A DNA stretch of 64,000 bases from Piscicoccus intestinalis NBRC 104926 (GTDB taxonomy: Bacteria > Actinomycetota > Actinomycetes > Actinomycetales > Dermatophilaceae): NCBI RefSeq assembly GCF_001515525.1, contig NZ_BCNQ01000004.1, positions 1-64,000 of the forward strand. The letters are read 5' to 3'. Of this stretch, positions 21,855-30,484 are shown one piece after another. The number at the start of each line of letters is the position of its first letter. Within the stretch, counting starts at the first letter, position 1. The position numbers were made by a program, and so were the translations under genes. The notes beneath the pieces are model-generated. The model worked only from the letters and a program-made list of their open reading frames with translations. It did not search any database and was not told the DNA's origin.

Positions 21855-23048
21855 ATGTTGCGGATCGGTCTGACGGGGGGCATCGGCTCCGGAAAGTCGA
21901 CGGTGACGGGCATCCTCGAGGAATTGGGGGCCCTCGTCATCGACGCCGACGCGCTGGCGCGGGAGGTGGTGGCCGCCGACACCGAGGGGTTGGCGGCGGT
22001 CGTCGAGCGGTTCGGGCCTGGGGTCATGGCCGCCGACGGTTCCCTCGACCGGCCGGCGCTGGCCTCCGCCGTCTTCGGCGACGAGCAGGCGCGCCGCGAC
22101 CTGGAGGCGATCACGCACCCGCGCATCGCCGCCCGCACCGCGCAGATCATGACGGAGGCGGGCCCGGACCGGATCATCGTCCACGACGTGCCGCTGCTCG
22201 TCGAGAAGCGCATGGGCGGCAACTATCACCTCGTGGTCGTCGTCGACGCCCACCACGCGACCCGGCTCGAGCGGCTCGTGCAGCAGCGCGGGATGCCGGA
22301 GGCCGACGCCCGCGCGCGCATGGACCACCAGGCCAGCGACGACCAGCGCCGCGCCGCCGCCGACGTGGTCATCTCGAACGAGGGCTCGCTCGACGAGGTG
22401 CGGGACGCGACCCGCCGCCTGTGGGACGACCGGATCGTGCCGTTCGACGCGAATCTGCGCGCGGGCCGCGTCACCCGCTCCGCGGAGACCCCCGTGCTCG
22501 TCGACTACGACGAGGAGTGGCCCGCGACGGCGGCACGTCTGGCCGAACGCATCGGTGCGGCGCTGGGGGAGCGGGCCCCCGCGATCGAGCACGTCGGCTC
22601 CACCGCGGTGCCCGGCATGCCCGGCAAGGACGTCATCGACCTGCAGGTCGGGGTGCCGCGGCTCGCGGACGCCGACGACCCGGAGTTCGTCGGCGCCCTG
22701 GCCGCCATCGGGTTTCCGCGCATCGACGACTACCGCATGGACCACCCCACCGACGACCTGCCCGACCCGATGCTGTGGATCAAGCGGTTCCACGGGTCGT
22801 GCGACCCGGGTCGCGTCGTGCACCTGCACGTGCGCGAGCTGGAAAGCGCCGGCTGGCAGTACGCGCTGCTGTTCCGCGACTGGCTGCGGGCCGAGCCGGA
22901 GGCCGCCGCGGAATACGTCGACGTCAAGGCGAGCGTGTCGGCCGAGCACGGCGCGTCGAGCGAGTACGCGCAGGCCAAGGCGCCGTGGTTCAGCGAGATA
23001 TGGCCTCGGATGCAGTCGTTCGCGCAGCGCACCGGCTGGCAGGACTGA
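21855..23048 (+). CDS. coaE: Dephospho-CoA kinase fused to a GrpB-family domain
   Basis: Residues 1 to about 195 are dephospho-CoA kinase, which phosphorylates the ribose 3'-OH in the last step of coenzyme A synthesis: the P-loop is G8-GIGSGKS-T16, followed by the lid and DVPLLVEKRM segment. Residues from about 210 to 385 form a GrpB (UPF0157) domain, recognised by VDYDEEWP, IEHVGSTAVPGMPGK and HLHVRE, a nucleotidyltransferase-like fold of unclear role. The fused form (397 aa) is also the one found in M. tuberculosis. The gene lies between rpsA and uvrB, as it does there. Confidence 0.95.
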   Translation: MLRIGLTGGIGSGKSTVTGILEELGALVIDADALAREVVAADTEGLAAVVERFGPGVMAADGSLDRPALASAVFGDEQARRDLEAITHPRIAARTAQIMTEAGPDRIIVHDVPLLVEKRMGGNYHLVVVVDAHHATRLERLVQQRGMPEADARARMDHQASDDQRRAAADVVISNEGSLDEVRDATRRLWDDRIVPFDANLRAGRVTRSAETPVLVDYDEEWPATAARLAERIGAALGERAPAIEHVGSTAVPGMPGKDVIDLQVGVPRLADADDPEFVGALAAIGFPRIDDYRMDHPTDDLPDPMLWIKRFHGSCDPGRVVHLHVRELESAGWQYALLFRDWLRAEPEAAAEYVDVKASVSAEHGASSEYAQAKAPWFSEIWPRMQSFAQRTGWQD

Positions 23049-23159
23049 CAGCGGGCACACAGCCGCGGCACCGCTGGGCCCCGGGATGACGAGCGATCCT
23101 GTGCGGTAGTCGTCGGCGACCCGTCGACGCCCCCAGTTCGCGCCGCACGGAGGTCCGTC

Positions 23160-23819
23160 GTGCCCACCCATCCGCCCGTTCCCGCAGGTACCCCCGCAGT
23201 GGCCCCGGCCGCTGGGCCATCGGTCTCGGGTGACCTCGTGCTCGTCGGCGGCATGCCGGGCGCCGGCAAGTCGACGGCCATCGCGGCGGCGGGGCTCGAC
23301 CTCGTCGGGGTGCGGGCGCTCGACCCCGACGGCCTTCGCCACTGGTTCGCCCGCCGGCTCCCAAGCACGCCGTACCGGTTCTACCGTCCGCTGTGTCACG
23401 CCCTGCACGCCGTCGTCGTGCTGAGCCTCATCCTGCTCGGCCCGCGCCGCGCCGGGCGTCTGCTCGTGCACGAGCCCAGCACCCGGCCGGCTCGGCTCCG
23501 AGCCCTGTCGTGGCTGGCCGGCCGCCGCGGCTGGCGCCCCGCGCTCGTGTACGTCGACGCCGCCCCGGAAGCCGCTCTCGCCGGGCAGGTCGCGCGCGGC
23601 CGGGTCGTCGACCCGTCGTCGTTCGCCGCCCACGTGCGCCGCTGGGAGCAGTTGCGGCGGGAGGCCGCCACCGGCCGATGCTGCGGCTGGTCGACGGTGC
23701 TCACCGACAGGGCCGGGGCCGCGGACGCCCTGCGCATCGTGCTGCGCGGCTCCGGTGACCTCGGTCGGCTTTCCTCGGTGGCTCGCGACGCGGGCTCGCA
23801 CGAACCGCAGGCCGCCTGA
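23160..23819 (+). CDS. P-loop ATP-binding protein of unknown function
   Basis: The 219-aa protein has a Walker A motif GMPGAGKST at residues 31-39 and the general look of a small AAA/zeta-toxin-like or adenylylate-kinase-like P-loop kinase. A LVYVDAAPEAAL strand may carry the Walker B aspartate. A hydrophobic stretch lies at about 81-96 (HALHAVVVLSLILLGP), unusual for a soluble kinase. The GTG start follows an ACGGAGGTCC ribosome site at the right distance. It lies alone between coaE and a lipoprotein gene. I cannot name a substrate. Confidence 0.65.
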   Translation: MPTHPPVPAGTPAVAPAAGPSVSGDLVLVGGMPGAGKSTAIAAAGLDLVGVRALDPDGLRHWFARRLPSTPYRFYRPLCHALHAVVVLSLILLGPRRAGRLLVHEPSTRPARLRALSWLAGRRGWRPALVYVDAAPEAALAGQVARGRVVDPSSFAAHVRRWEQLRREAATGRCCGWSTVLTDRAGAADALRIVLRGSGDLGRLSSVARDAGSHEPQAA

Positions 23820-23909
23820 ACACCCGCTGAAGACCGCCTCCCCACTACTCTCCCGAGTACCGAATCGTGACCGAAAACACAGTCACGACAGATGAATTGG
23901 AGAGTCGGG

Positions 23910-24578
23910 ATGAACAAGATCGCTGGGTCGACGGGTGCGCTGATCGCCGGGCTACTGCTCGCCGGGTGCGGCACGAACTCCGGGGCCACCGGGGCCACCG
24001 GGACATCGGCGGCTTCTGGGGCGGCCGGGGGAGTCGACCGCGTCTCGTCGGGCTCCGTGGTGGCGGCGCAGGCACCCGCCTCGGCGAACTCGGCGGCCCC
24101 GTTGGCCTCGGCGGCCTCGGCGGCTGCGCCGAGCGACGGCTCCGCTCGGCCTCCGCGCGACTGTCGCCCGATCACGAAGAAGCAGGTGAAGCGGCTGTTC
24201 GACCGCTGGAACGCTGCCGTGAAGAGCGGCGACCCGGAGGCCGTCGCGAAGAACTACGCTCCCGACTCCCTGCTGCTCGCGACGTTGAAGAACGAGCCGC
24301 GGACCACCCGCGCGGCGAAGGTGGACTACTTCGAGGAGTTCCTCGAGAGGAAGCCGGTCGGTCGCGTCATCGAGACCGACCGGCACATCGAGACCGACTG
24401 CCGCACGGCGCTCGACGCCGGCGTCTACGTGTTCACGTTCGCGAAGGACGGCAGCAAGACCGTCGCCCGGTACACGTTCACGTACCGCTGGGACGCGCGC
24501 CGCTGGCTCATCAGCAGCCACCACTCCTCGGCGATGCCGGAGCCGGTTGCGGCAGATTCGCCCTGGTTGAAGCCCTGA
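23910..24578 (+). CDS. Lipoprotein with a SnoaL/CaMKII-association-like domain
   Basis: The start MNKIAGSTGALIAGLLLAGC is a lipoprotein signal with lipobox cysteine C20, so it should be anchored to the outer face of the membrane. An Ala/Gly/Ser-rich linker of about 60 residues leads to a ~120-residue domain with RLFDRWNAAVKSGDPEAVAKNYAPDSLLL and a C-terminal FTYRWDARRWLISSHHSS, the pattern of the NTF2-like CaMKII-association (SgcJ/EcaC) family. These often bind small ligands; none can be named. ATG 23910 is preferred over ATG 23892 because GGAGAG (23899-23904) lies just before it. Confidence 0.75.
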   Translation: MNKIAGSTGALIAGLLLAGCGTNSGATGATGTSAASGAAGGVDRVSSGSVVAAQAPASANSAAPLASAASAAAPSDGSARPPRDCRPITKKQVKRLFDRWNAAVKSGDPEAVAKNYAPDSLLLATLKNEPRTTRAAKVDYFEEFLERKPVGRVIETDRHIETDCRTALDAGVYVFTFAKDGSKTVARYTFTYRWDARRWLISSHHSSAMPEPVAADSPWLKP

Positions 24579-24644
24579 TCGACGGGTTCCGTGGGGCGCT
24601 GCGGCGGGGTCTGACGGCCCCGCCGCAGCGGACGGGGAAGAACC

Positions 24645-24667
24645 TTGTCGGTGGTGGCGTTTACCGT
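24645..24667 (+). promoter_or_regulatory. RecA-NDp (PafBC-type) promoter of uvrB
   Basis: TTGTCGGTG (24645-24653), eight bases, then TACCGT (24662-24667) match the mycobacterial RecA-NDp consensus TTGTCRGTG-N8-TANNNT in every specified base. Seven further bases lead to the ATG at 24675, so the transcript is expected to be leaderless. Confidence 0.75.
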
Positions 24668-24674
24668 CTTCGTT

Positions 24675-26774
24675 ATGCGCCCCACGACCGACCTTCAACG
24701 CACGGTGGCCCCCATCCGGGTGGTCTCCGATTACGAGCCTTCGGGCGACCAGCCCACCGCCATCGCCGACCTCGCTCATCGGATCGACGCCGGCGAGCAG
24801 GACGTCGTGCTGCTCGGCGCCACCGGCACCGGTAAGTCGGCGACGACGGCCTGGCTCATCGAGCAGGTGCAGCGGCCGACGCTCGTGTTGGCCCCGAACA
24901 AGACGCTCGCCGCCCAGCTGGCGAACGAGTTCCGGGAGCTGTTGCCGCACAACGCGGTCGAGTACTTCGTCAGCTACTACGACTACTACCAGCCCGAGGC
25001 GTACGTGCCGCAGACGGACACGTACATCGAGAAGGACTCCTCGATCAACGACGAGGTCGAGCGGCTGCGGCACTCGGCGACCAACTCGCTGCTCACTCGT
25101 CGTGACGTCGTCGTCGTCGCGTCGGTGTCATGTATCTACGGCTTGGGCACGCCGCAGGAGTACGTCGACCGCATGGTGCGCCTGAAGGTCGGGCAGGAGA
25201 TCGACCGCGACGAGCTGCTGCGGCAGTTCGTCACCATGCAGTACACCCGTAACGACCTCGCGTTCAGCCGCGGCACGTTCCGGGTGCGCGGCGACACCGT
25301 CGAGATCATCCCGGTCTACGAGGAGCTCGCGGTGCGCATCGAGTTCTTCGGCGACGAGATCGAGCGCATCTACACGCTGCACCCGGTCAGCGGTGAGGTC
25401 GTGCGCGAGGAAGACGAGATGTACGTCTTCCCCGCCACGCACTACGTCGCCGGTCCGGAGCGCATGGAGCGGGCGATCAAGGGCATCGAACTCGAACTCG
25501 CCGACCAGCTCGAGACCTTCGAGAAGCAGGGCAAGCTGCTCGAGGCCCAGCGGCTGCGCATGCGCACGACCTACGACATCGAGATGATGCGCCAGGTCGG
25601 CTCGTGCAGCGGCATCGAGAACTACTCGATGCACATCGACGGGCGCTCCCGCGGGTCGGCGCCGAACTGTCTGCTCGACTACTTCCCGGAGGATTTCCTG
25701 CTCGTCATCGACGAGTCGCACGTCACCGTGCCGCAGATCGGGGCGATGTACGAGGGCGACATGTCCCGCAAGCGGGTGCTCGTCGAGCACGGCTTCCGCC
25801 TGCCGAGCGCGATGGACAACCGGCCGCTGAAGTGGGAGGAGTTCCTCGAGCGCATCGGGCAGACCGTCTACCTGTCGGCGACGCCGGGCGACTACGAGCT
25901 GGCGAAGTCCGACGGGGTCGTCGAGCAGATCATCCGCCCGACCGGCCTGGTCGACCCGGAGATCGTGTTGCGCGGTACGAAGGGGCAGATCGACGACCTG
26001 CTCGAGCAGATCCACCAGCGCACGCAGCGCAACGAGCGGGTGCTCGTCACGACGCTGACGAAGAAGATGGCCGAAGACCTCACCGACTACCTCCTGGAGA
26101 AGGGGGTGCGGGTGCGCTACCTGCACTCCGAGGTCGACACCCTGCGGCGCGTCGAGCTGCTGCGGGAGCTGCGGATGGGGGATTACGACGTGCTCGTCGG
26201 CATCAACCTGCTGCGCGAGGGCCTCGACCTGCCCGAGGTGTCGTTGGTCAGCATCCTCGACGCCGACAAGGAGGGCTTCCTGCGCTCCACCCGCAGCCTG
26301 ATTCAGACGATCGGCCGCGCCGCCCGCAACGTTTCGGGCCAGGTGCACATGTACGCCGACACGATCACCCCGTCGATGGCCGAGGCCATCGAGGAGACCC
26401 GCCGGCGGCGGGAGAAGCAGATCGCGTTCAACACCGCCAACGGCATCGACCCCAAGCCACTGCGCAAGCGCATCGCCGACATCACCGACATGCTCGCCCG
26501 CGAAGACGCCGACACCGAGGCGCTGCTGGGCAGCGGACGCAGCCAGTCGCGCGGGCGCAAGGGCGGCGGTCGGGCGTCGTCGGCGGCACCGGCTCCGTCG
26601 CGGATCGATCCCTCCGCCATGGCGTCGGCCGAGCTGGCCGAGCTCATTCAGGAGCTCACCGGGCAGATGCACGCCGCGGCCGGGGAGCTGCAGTTCGAGC
26701 TCGCGGCGCGGTTGCGCGACGAGATCGGTGACCTGAAGAAGGAGTTGCGGGCGATGCGCGCCGCGACCGGCTGA
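24675..26774 (+). CDS. uvrB: Excinuclease ABC subunit B
   Basis: UvrB is the damage-verifying helicase of nucleotide excision repair; it is loaded by UvrA and recruits UvrC. The 699-aa protein has the Walker A motif GATGTGKS at 48-55, the beta-hairpin that inserts into DNA ([12 protein letters not shown], 101-112), the DEAD-like box DESH, the C-terminal helicase motifs ([21 protein letters not shown]) and the UVR coiled-coil at the end ([14 protein letters not shown]). An in-frame start at 24645 exists, but that codon is the first base block of the promoter, so ATG 24675 is the likely start. Confidence 0.97.
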   Translation: MRPTTDLQRTVAPIRVVSDYEPSGDQPTAIADLAHRIDAGEQDVVLLGATGTGKSATTAWLIEQVQRPTLVLAPNKTLAAQLANEFRELLPHNAVEYFVSYYDYYQPEAYVPQTDTYIEKDSSINDEVERLRHSATNSLLTRRDVVVVASVSCIYGLGTPQEYVDRMVRLKVGQEIDRDELLRQFVTMQYTRNDLAFSRGTFRVRGDTVEIIPVYEELAVRIEFFGDEIERIYTLHPVSGEVVREEDEMYVFPATHYVAGPERMERAIKGIELELADQLETFEKQGKLLEAQRLRMRTTYDIEMMRQVGSCSGIENYSMHIDGRSRGSAPNCLLDYFPEDFLLVIDESHVTVPQIGAMYEGDMSRKRVLVEHGFRLPSAMDNRPLKWEEFLERIGQTVYLSATPGDYELAKSDGVVEQIIRPTGLVDPEIVLRGTKGQIDDLLEQIHQRTQRNERVLVTTLTKKMAEDLTDYLLEKGVRVRYLHSEVDTLRRVELLRELRMGDYDVLVGINLLREGLDLPEVSLVSILDADKEGFLRSTRSLIQTIGRAARNVSGQVHMYADTITPSMAEAIEETRRRREKQIAFNTANGIDPKPLRKRIADITDMLAREDADTEALLGSGRSQSRGRKGGGRASSAAPAPSRIDPSAMASAELAELIQELTGQMHAAAGELQFELAARLRDEIGDLKKELRAMRAATG

Positions 26775-26879
26775 CGGCACGACGGAGTCCGCCTCGGACA
26801 CGATTTGCCGCTATTGCAGTGATCCGCGTGCCGCTACATAGACGTTCGGCTCCGGCATCTGGAAGGATGTGGCAGTCCT

Positions 26880-27003
26880 CGGAGGGGAGTATCCCGCGAC
26901 GGCCACCTCGCCAGCACGGCGCCCAGCGCACCGGTCGGTACCGACCTGCAGCACTGGGCGACCCGGGGGGCCGACCCGCTCGATCGGGTGGGAGAGACCT
27001 CCG
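26880..27003 (+). ncRNA. yybP-ykoY manganese riboswitch in the terC leader
   Basis: CGGAGG (26880-26885) pairs with CCTCCG (26998-27003). Directly inside lie the two conserved loop sequences, GGAGTA (26886-26891) and GAGA (26994-26997), as in known aptamers where a base stem is followed by GGGGAGUA and closed after an A-rich AGA loop. The middle contains further stems, including the palindrome GGTCGGTACCGACC. Class yybP-ykoY senses Mn(II) and often precedes TerC-type transporters, as here. The aptamer ends 35 bases before the terC start; the expression platform probably acts on the ribosome site. No covariance search was possible. Confidence 0.75.
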
Positions 27004-27038
27004 GCCGCCCGCTTGAGGTACCGGAAGGCTCTCCACCT

Positions 27039-28037
27039 ATGAATACCCCCTTGTGGGTCTGGATCGCCACGATCGGCGTGACGTGCACCTTCCTGCTGGT
27101 CGACGTCCTGTGGATCGTGAAACGGCCGCACGTGCCGTCGATGGCCGAGTGCGCGCGCTACCTGGCCTTCTTCGTCAGCGCCGCGATCCTCTTCGGCATC
27201 GGTATCGGCGTGCTCGCCGGCTGGAACTTCGGCGCGGAGTTCTTCGCCGGCTGGTTGACCGAATACTCGTTGTCGATCGACAACCTGTTCGTCTTCATCA
27301 TCATCATGGCCAAGTTCGGCGTGCCGGAGAAATACCAGCAGGCCGCGCTCATGGTGGGCATCATCATCGCGCTGATCCTGCGGGCGATCTTCATCGCCGT
27401 CGGCGCCGCGCTGATCAACCAGTTTGCGTGGGTGTTCTACATCTTCGGAGCGTTCCTCATCTACACGGCGGTCAAGCTGGCCAAGGAGGGCCTGGACGAG
27501 GACGAGGACGACGAGTTCAAGGAGAACGCCTTCCTCACCTGGGTCACCAAGCGTTTCCCGGCGACCACCTCGTGGCACGCGGGCACCAAGCTGTTCACGC
27601 ACGAGAACGGCAAGCGCGTCATCACGCCGATGCTCATCGTCATCCTCGCGCTGGGCTCGACCGACCTCATGTTCGCGCTCGACTCGATTCCCGCCATCTA
27701 CGGCCTGACCCGCGAGCCGTTCATCGTGCTGACCGCGAACATCTTCGCCCTCATGGGTCTGCGGCAGCTGTACTTCCTCATCGGCGGCCTGCTCAAGCGG
27801 CTCGTGTACCTCAGCCTCGGCCTGTCCGTGCTGCTGGCCTTCATCGGCGTGAAGCTCATCTTCCACGCGCTGCACGAGAACACCCTGCCGTTCCTCAACG
27901 GGGGTGAGCCGATCCACGCGGTGCCCGAGATCCCGACGTGGCTCTCCCTCATCGCGATCGTCCTCATCCTCGGTGTCACCACGATCGCCAGCCTCATGAA
28001 GACCTCCCGCGACAAGCGCGAGCAGGTCGGTTCCTGA
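27039..28037 (+). CDS. TerC-family integral membrane protein, probable manganese exporter
   Basis: The 332-aa protein has about eight to nine hydrophobic helices with the two TerC acidic-polar motifs: EYSLSIDNLFVF in helix 3 and STDLMFALDSIPAI in the second half. Membrane acidic residues of this kind bind divalent metal. TerC/Alx proteins export Mn(II), often during metal loading of exoenzymes. A cytoplasmic loop with an acidic cluster (DEDEDDEFKE, around 148-157) separates the halves. ATG 27039 begins MNTPLWVWIATIG. The upstream Mn riboswitch supports the metal assignment. A strong hairpin follows the gene. Confidence 0.93.
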   Translation: MNTPLWVWIATIGVTCTFLLVDVLWIVKRPHVPSMAECARYLAFFVSAAILFGIGIGVLAGWNFGAEFFAGWLTEYSLSIDNLFVFIIIMAKFGVPEKYQQAALMVGIIIALILRAIFIAVGAALINQFAWVFYIFGAFLIYTAVKLAKEGLDEDEDDEFKENAFLTWVTKRFPATTSWHAGTKLFTHENGKRVITPMLIVILALGSTDLMFALDSIPAIYGLTREPFIVLTANIFALMGLRQLYFLIGGLLKRLVYLSLGLSVLLAFIGVKLIFHALHENTLPFLNGGEPIHAVPEIPTWLSLIAIVLILGVTTIASLMKTSRDKREQVGS

Positions 28038-28103
28038 CCGCGGATCGAGTCAGATCGGCGCGGCTCGGCTCGGCGCGGATCGCGCTGGCCCGGAAATACG
28101 ATC

Positions 28104-28135
28104 GGCGGCCCGGTGGGCATTCCCACCGGGCCGCC
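28104..28135 (+). terminator. Perfect hairpin terminator after terC
   Basis: GGCGGCCCGGTGGG (28104-28117) pairs perfectly with CCCACCGGGCCGCC (28122-28135) around a CATT loop, 66 bases after the terC stop. Confidence 0.85.
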
Positions 28136-28215
28136 GGCGTGTGTTCCCACGGTTGCCCGGGTGACCGTGGGGAATTCGACGCGCGAAGTAGCTGCGCCTG
28201 GTGCTGTCGTGTCAA

Positions 28216-28316
28216 CCCGGGCGCGGCCAGGCAGGCGCGCGGTCAGGCAGGCACTCCTGGCCGGGTGCTCACCCACATACCGAGCACAGCAACCCCGGGC
28301 GCGGCCGGGCAGGCGC
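28216..28316 (+). repeat. 23-bp direct repeat pair
   Basis: Two copies, 28216-28238 and 28294-28316, begin CCCGGGCGCGGCC and end GGCAGGCGC, with one mismatch (A versus G at position 14). They are 78 bases apart start to start. Confidence 0.7.
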
Positions 28317-28728
28317 CACAGCCGACGCTCGACCCCCACCTCAAATGCTCGCCGACGTCCCGAGGCCGCTACGCCTCCGACTCGGACGGGTGCCCGCGGA
28401 GAATTCGCCATATCGACGATCCCGATGAAGCCTCCCCGGGGGTCGGCCAGCGAACCCGCAGGCCAGGAGGCTGCCGCGAAAACGAACCCGCGACGCGATA
28501 GCCGAAATGGTGAAACGATCGCGGGTACCGGGGCCGACTGCGCGTGTGTTTGACACGCGGGTGCCGCCCGCCAACTCGCATGTCGGCGACCACGATGGAG
28601 TGCTTCGGGCATCTCGTGCAGGTCGGGCTCGGGGCGCTACTACGGAGGGCAGTCGGGGAGTTTGGCACCCTGCTGCCCGTTGTGGTGGTCGACCAGGGCC
28701 GCCCTTCAGTGGTCGTGAAGTGACCTAT

Positions 28729-28764
28729 CTCACAATCTCTTCCTTGGGTGAATTCCATTGTGAG
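28729..28764 (+). repeat. Inverted repeat upstream of the HNH gene
   Basis: CTCACAAT (28729-28736) and ATTGTGAG (28757-28764) form a perfect 8-bp inverted repeat with a 20-base loop in the A+T-richer part before the DUF222 gene. It could be an operator or the relic of an element end. Confidence 0.45.
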
Positions 28765-28872
28765 GGAGGTCTATTCGCAGCCCACGGAACTGCCTTGAAT
28801 ACGCCTGTGGCGCAGGGTTCTTCGCGCGATGGAGGGATAGGCCAGTGAACAATAGTTCGATATTCTATGAGC

Positions 28873-30401
28873 ATGCATTCCTCTCCGATGGGCGACTTTT
28901 CCGGCGGTGCTGCGGCACCGGCCGGTGGCGTCGATGTGTCGGGAGGCGGGGTGGCCCAGCCTGTGGGGGAGGCGCTACTGGGGCAGGTTCAGGCGGCCCG
29001 CGCGGCGTTGTCGGGGTTGCCGGGGCTGTTGTCGCGGGTCGGGTCGGATGAGTTGCCCGAGCTGGCCGCTGCTGCCGCCGGCGCCGTGGCCGCGGCGTGC
29101 GCCGCGCAGGCGGCGGTCGTGCTGGAGGCCGAGAACCGCGGCGTCATCGCGGAGTCCGATCATCCGCGGGTGCCGGCATGGGTGCAGCAGTCGCACGTGG
29201 AAGCCGGGGTACCGGTGTCGCCCAGCCGGGCTCGGGCGTTGGGGGCGCTGGCGCGGATCTGCGATCGCCAGGACGCGGCGCCGCTACGGGAGGCCGTTCT
29301 TGAGGGGCGGGTCACCATCGAAGCTGCAGACCTGCTCGCCGGTACCTATCGGCGGTTGCAGGGGTCGATCGCCGTGACCTCCTGGGACGGGGTCATGGAC
29401 GCGCTCATTCGGTTGGCTGCGCACGGGGTGAACCGGCGGGAACTGGCCGCGATGGAAGAGCGATCATCGGGCAGTACGGCACCGAGCAGGAATACCTGGA
29501 GCGGGAGCGCCGGTATGACCGGCGCGACTTCACCGAACTCACGCTCAATCCGCGGACGGGGATGTACGAAGGCCGCGTGCGGCTCGACGCCGCGTCGGCC
29601 GCGACGGTGATCGCCGCGATCAACGCCCTGAGCGCGCCGAGGCCCACTAAGCCAGCGACAGCTGACGCGGCTGACGCGGTTGACGCGGTTGACGCGGTTG
29701 ACGCGGTTGACAGGGCCGAAGCGACGGACCCGGCGGCCGCCGGTAAGCCCGAGCCCGACCTGCGGACCGCGGGTGAACGCCGCGCCGACGCGCTCGTCGC
29801 GCTGGCCGCGCACGCCGCGGTTCCGGACAAGAACACTCCGGGCACCGGCTCCAAGGCCAAGGTCGTCGTGACCATCAAGCTCGCCGACCTGGTCGCCGGC
29901 CTCGAATCCGAGGCCCTGCCCGGCCTGTTCGCCGACCTCGTGCGCAAGCATCGCGAACACACCGGCGGCACCGGATTCCGCACCGACCACAACCACGACT
30001 GCGGCACCACCGCCTTCGGGCACACCCTGACCCCCGGCCAGGTGCGGGTGCTCTCCTGCGATGCGCAGATCATCCCCGCCGTCCTCGGCACCGGGCCCGA
30101 ACCCCTCGACCTCGGCCGTGGAAAACGCCTGATCACACCGGCACTGGCCACCTACCTGGCCATGCGAGACGGCGGATGCACCTTCCCGGGCTGCTCCATG
30201 CCACCGGCCTGGTGCGACGGGCACCACCTGATCAGCTGGCTCATGGGCGGCCCCACCGACCGCCACAACACAGCGCTGCTCTGCCGACATCACCACACGG
30301 TCGTGCACCGGTACGGCTTCGTCGGGGTTGTGGTCGACGGCCAAGTCCGGTGGAGCAGAGCCGACGGCACCCCCATCGGCAACCGACCACGCGCCGGATA
30401 A
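28873..30401 (+). pseudogene. Frameshifted DUF222/HNH endonuclease gene
   Basis: The 5' part codes for a DUF222 (13E12-type) N-terminus and breaks after ...ELAAMEE at 29460. Reading continues in another frame as IIGQYGTEQEYLERERRYD and runs to 30401, ending in an HNH nuclease domain (CTFPGCSMPPAWCDGHHL, then HNTALLCRHHHTVVHRYGF). Restoring one base between 29460 and 29461 (GAG-GCG-ATC instead of GAG-CGA-TC) would give one protein of about 509 aa. So either the gene is broken by a 1-base deletion or the read has an error. TATTCT (28861-28866) is six bases before ATG 28873, a possible leaderless promoter; an ATG at 28867 is the alternative. Such genes occur in many copies in actinobacterial genomes. 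Confidence 0.85.
29664..29708 (+). repeat. 9-bp tandem repeat inside the HNH gene
   Basis: GACGCGGTT is repeated perfectly four times from 29673 and once with CT instead of TT at 29664-29672. In the second-part reading frame it encodes DAVDAVDAV, a linker between DUF222 and the HNH part. Slippage here changes the linker by three residues and keeps the frame. Confidence 0.85.
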
Positions 30402-30471
30402 CGCCGACCGCCGAGCCGGACGGCTCGGAGATAGCACCGCGCGTCCCGATGTCGGTGACGCACGGCTTCGA

Positions 30472-30477
30472 TACCCT
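30472..30477 (+). promoter_or_regulatory. -10 element at leaderless distance from the IclR gene
   Basis: TACCCT is followed by seven bases and the ATG at 30485. This favours ATG 30485 (MVESRESRD) over the in-frame ATG 36 bases upstream. Confidence 0.45.
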
Positions 30478-30484
30478 GTCTCGC

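Larger units (their letters stand above)
28136..28860 (+). other. Gene-poor accessory stretch between terC and the HNH gene
   Basis: I find no convincing gene in these ~720 bases: the open frames on both strands are short, Arg/Pro-rich and match no family I know. It holds a 23-base direct repeat (28216-28238 and 28294-28316), a short perfect inverted repeat CGCGTGT-ttg-ACACGCG (28541-28557), and, from about 28700, a noticeably more A+T-rich part leading into the DUF222 gene. It looks like decayed or acquired DNA. Confidence 0.5.

Noticed and set aside
24600-24674. LexA box as the damage control of uvrB
   Set aside because: No TCGAAC-N4-GTTCGA palindrome is seen; the RecA-NDp motif explains the promoter better.
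28113-28848. Small proteins in the gap between terC and the HNH gene
   Set aside because: The candidate frames (up to about 146 codons on the plus strand) lack ribosome sites and family features, and overlap the terC terminator or repeats.
28840-28880. LexA-type SOS box before the DUF222 gene
   Set aside because: Only GTTCGATATTCT is present; the second half of TCGAAC-N4-GTTCGA is missing.
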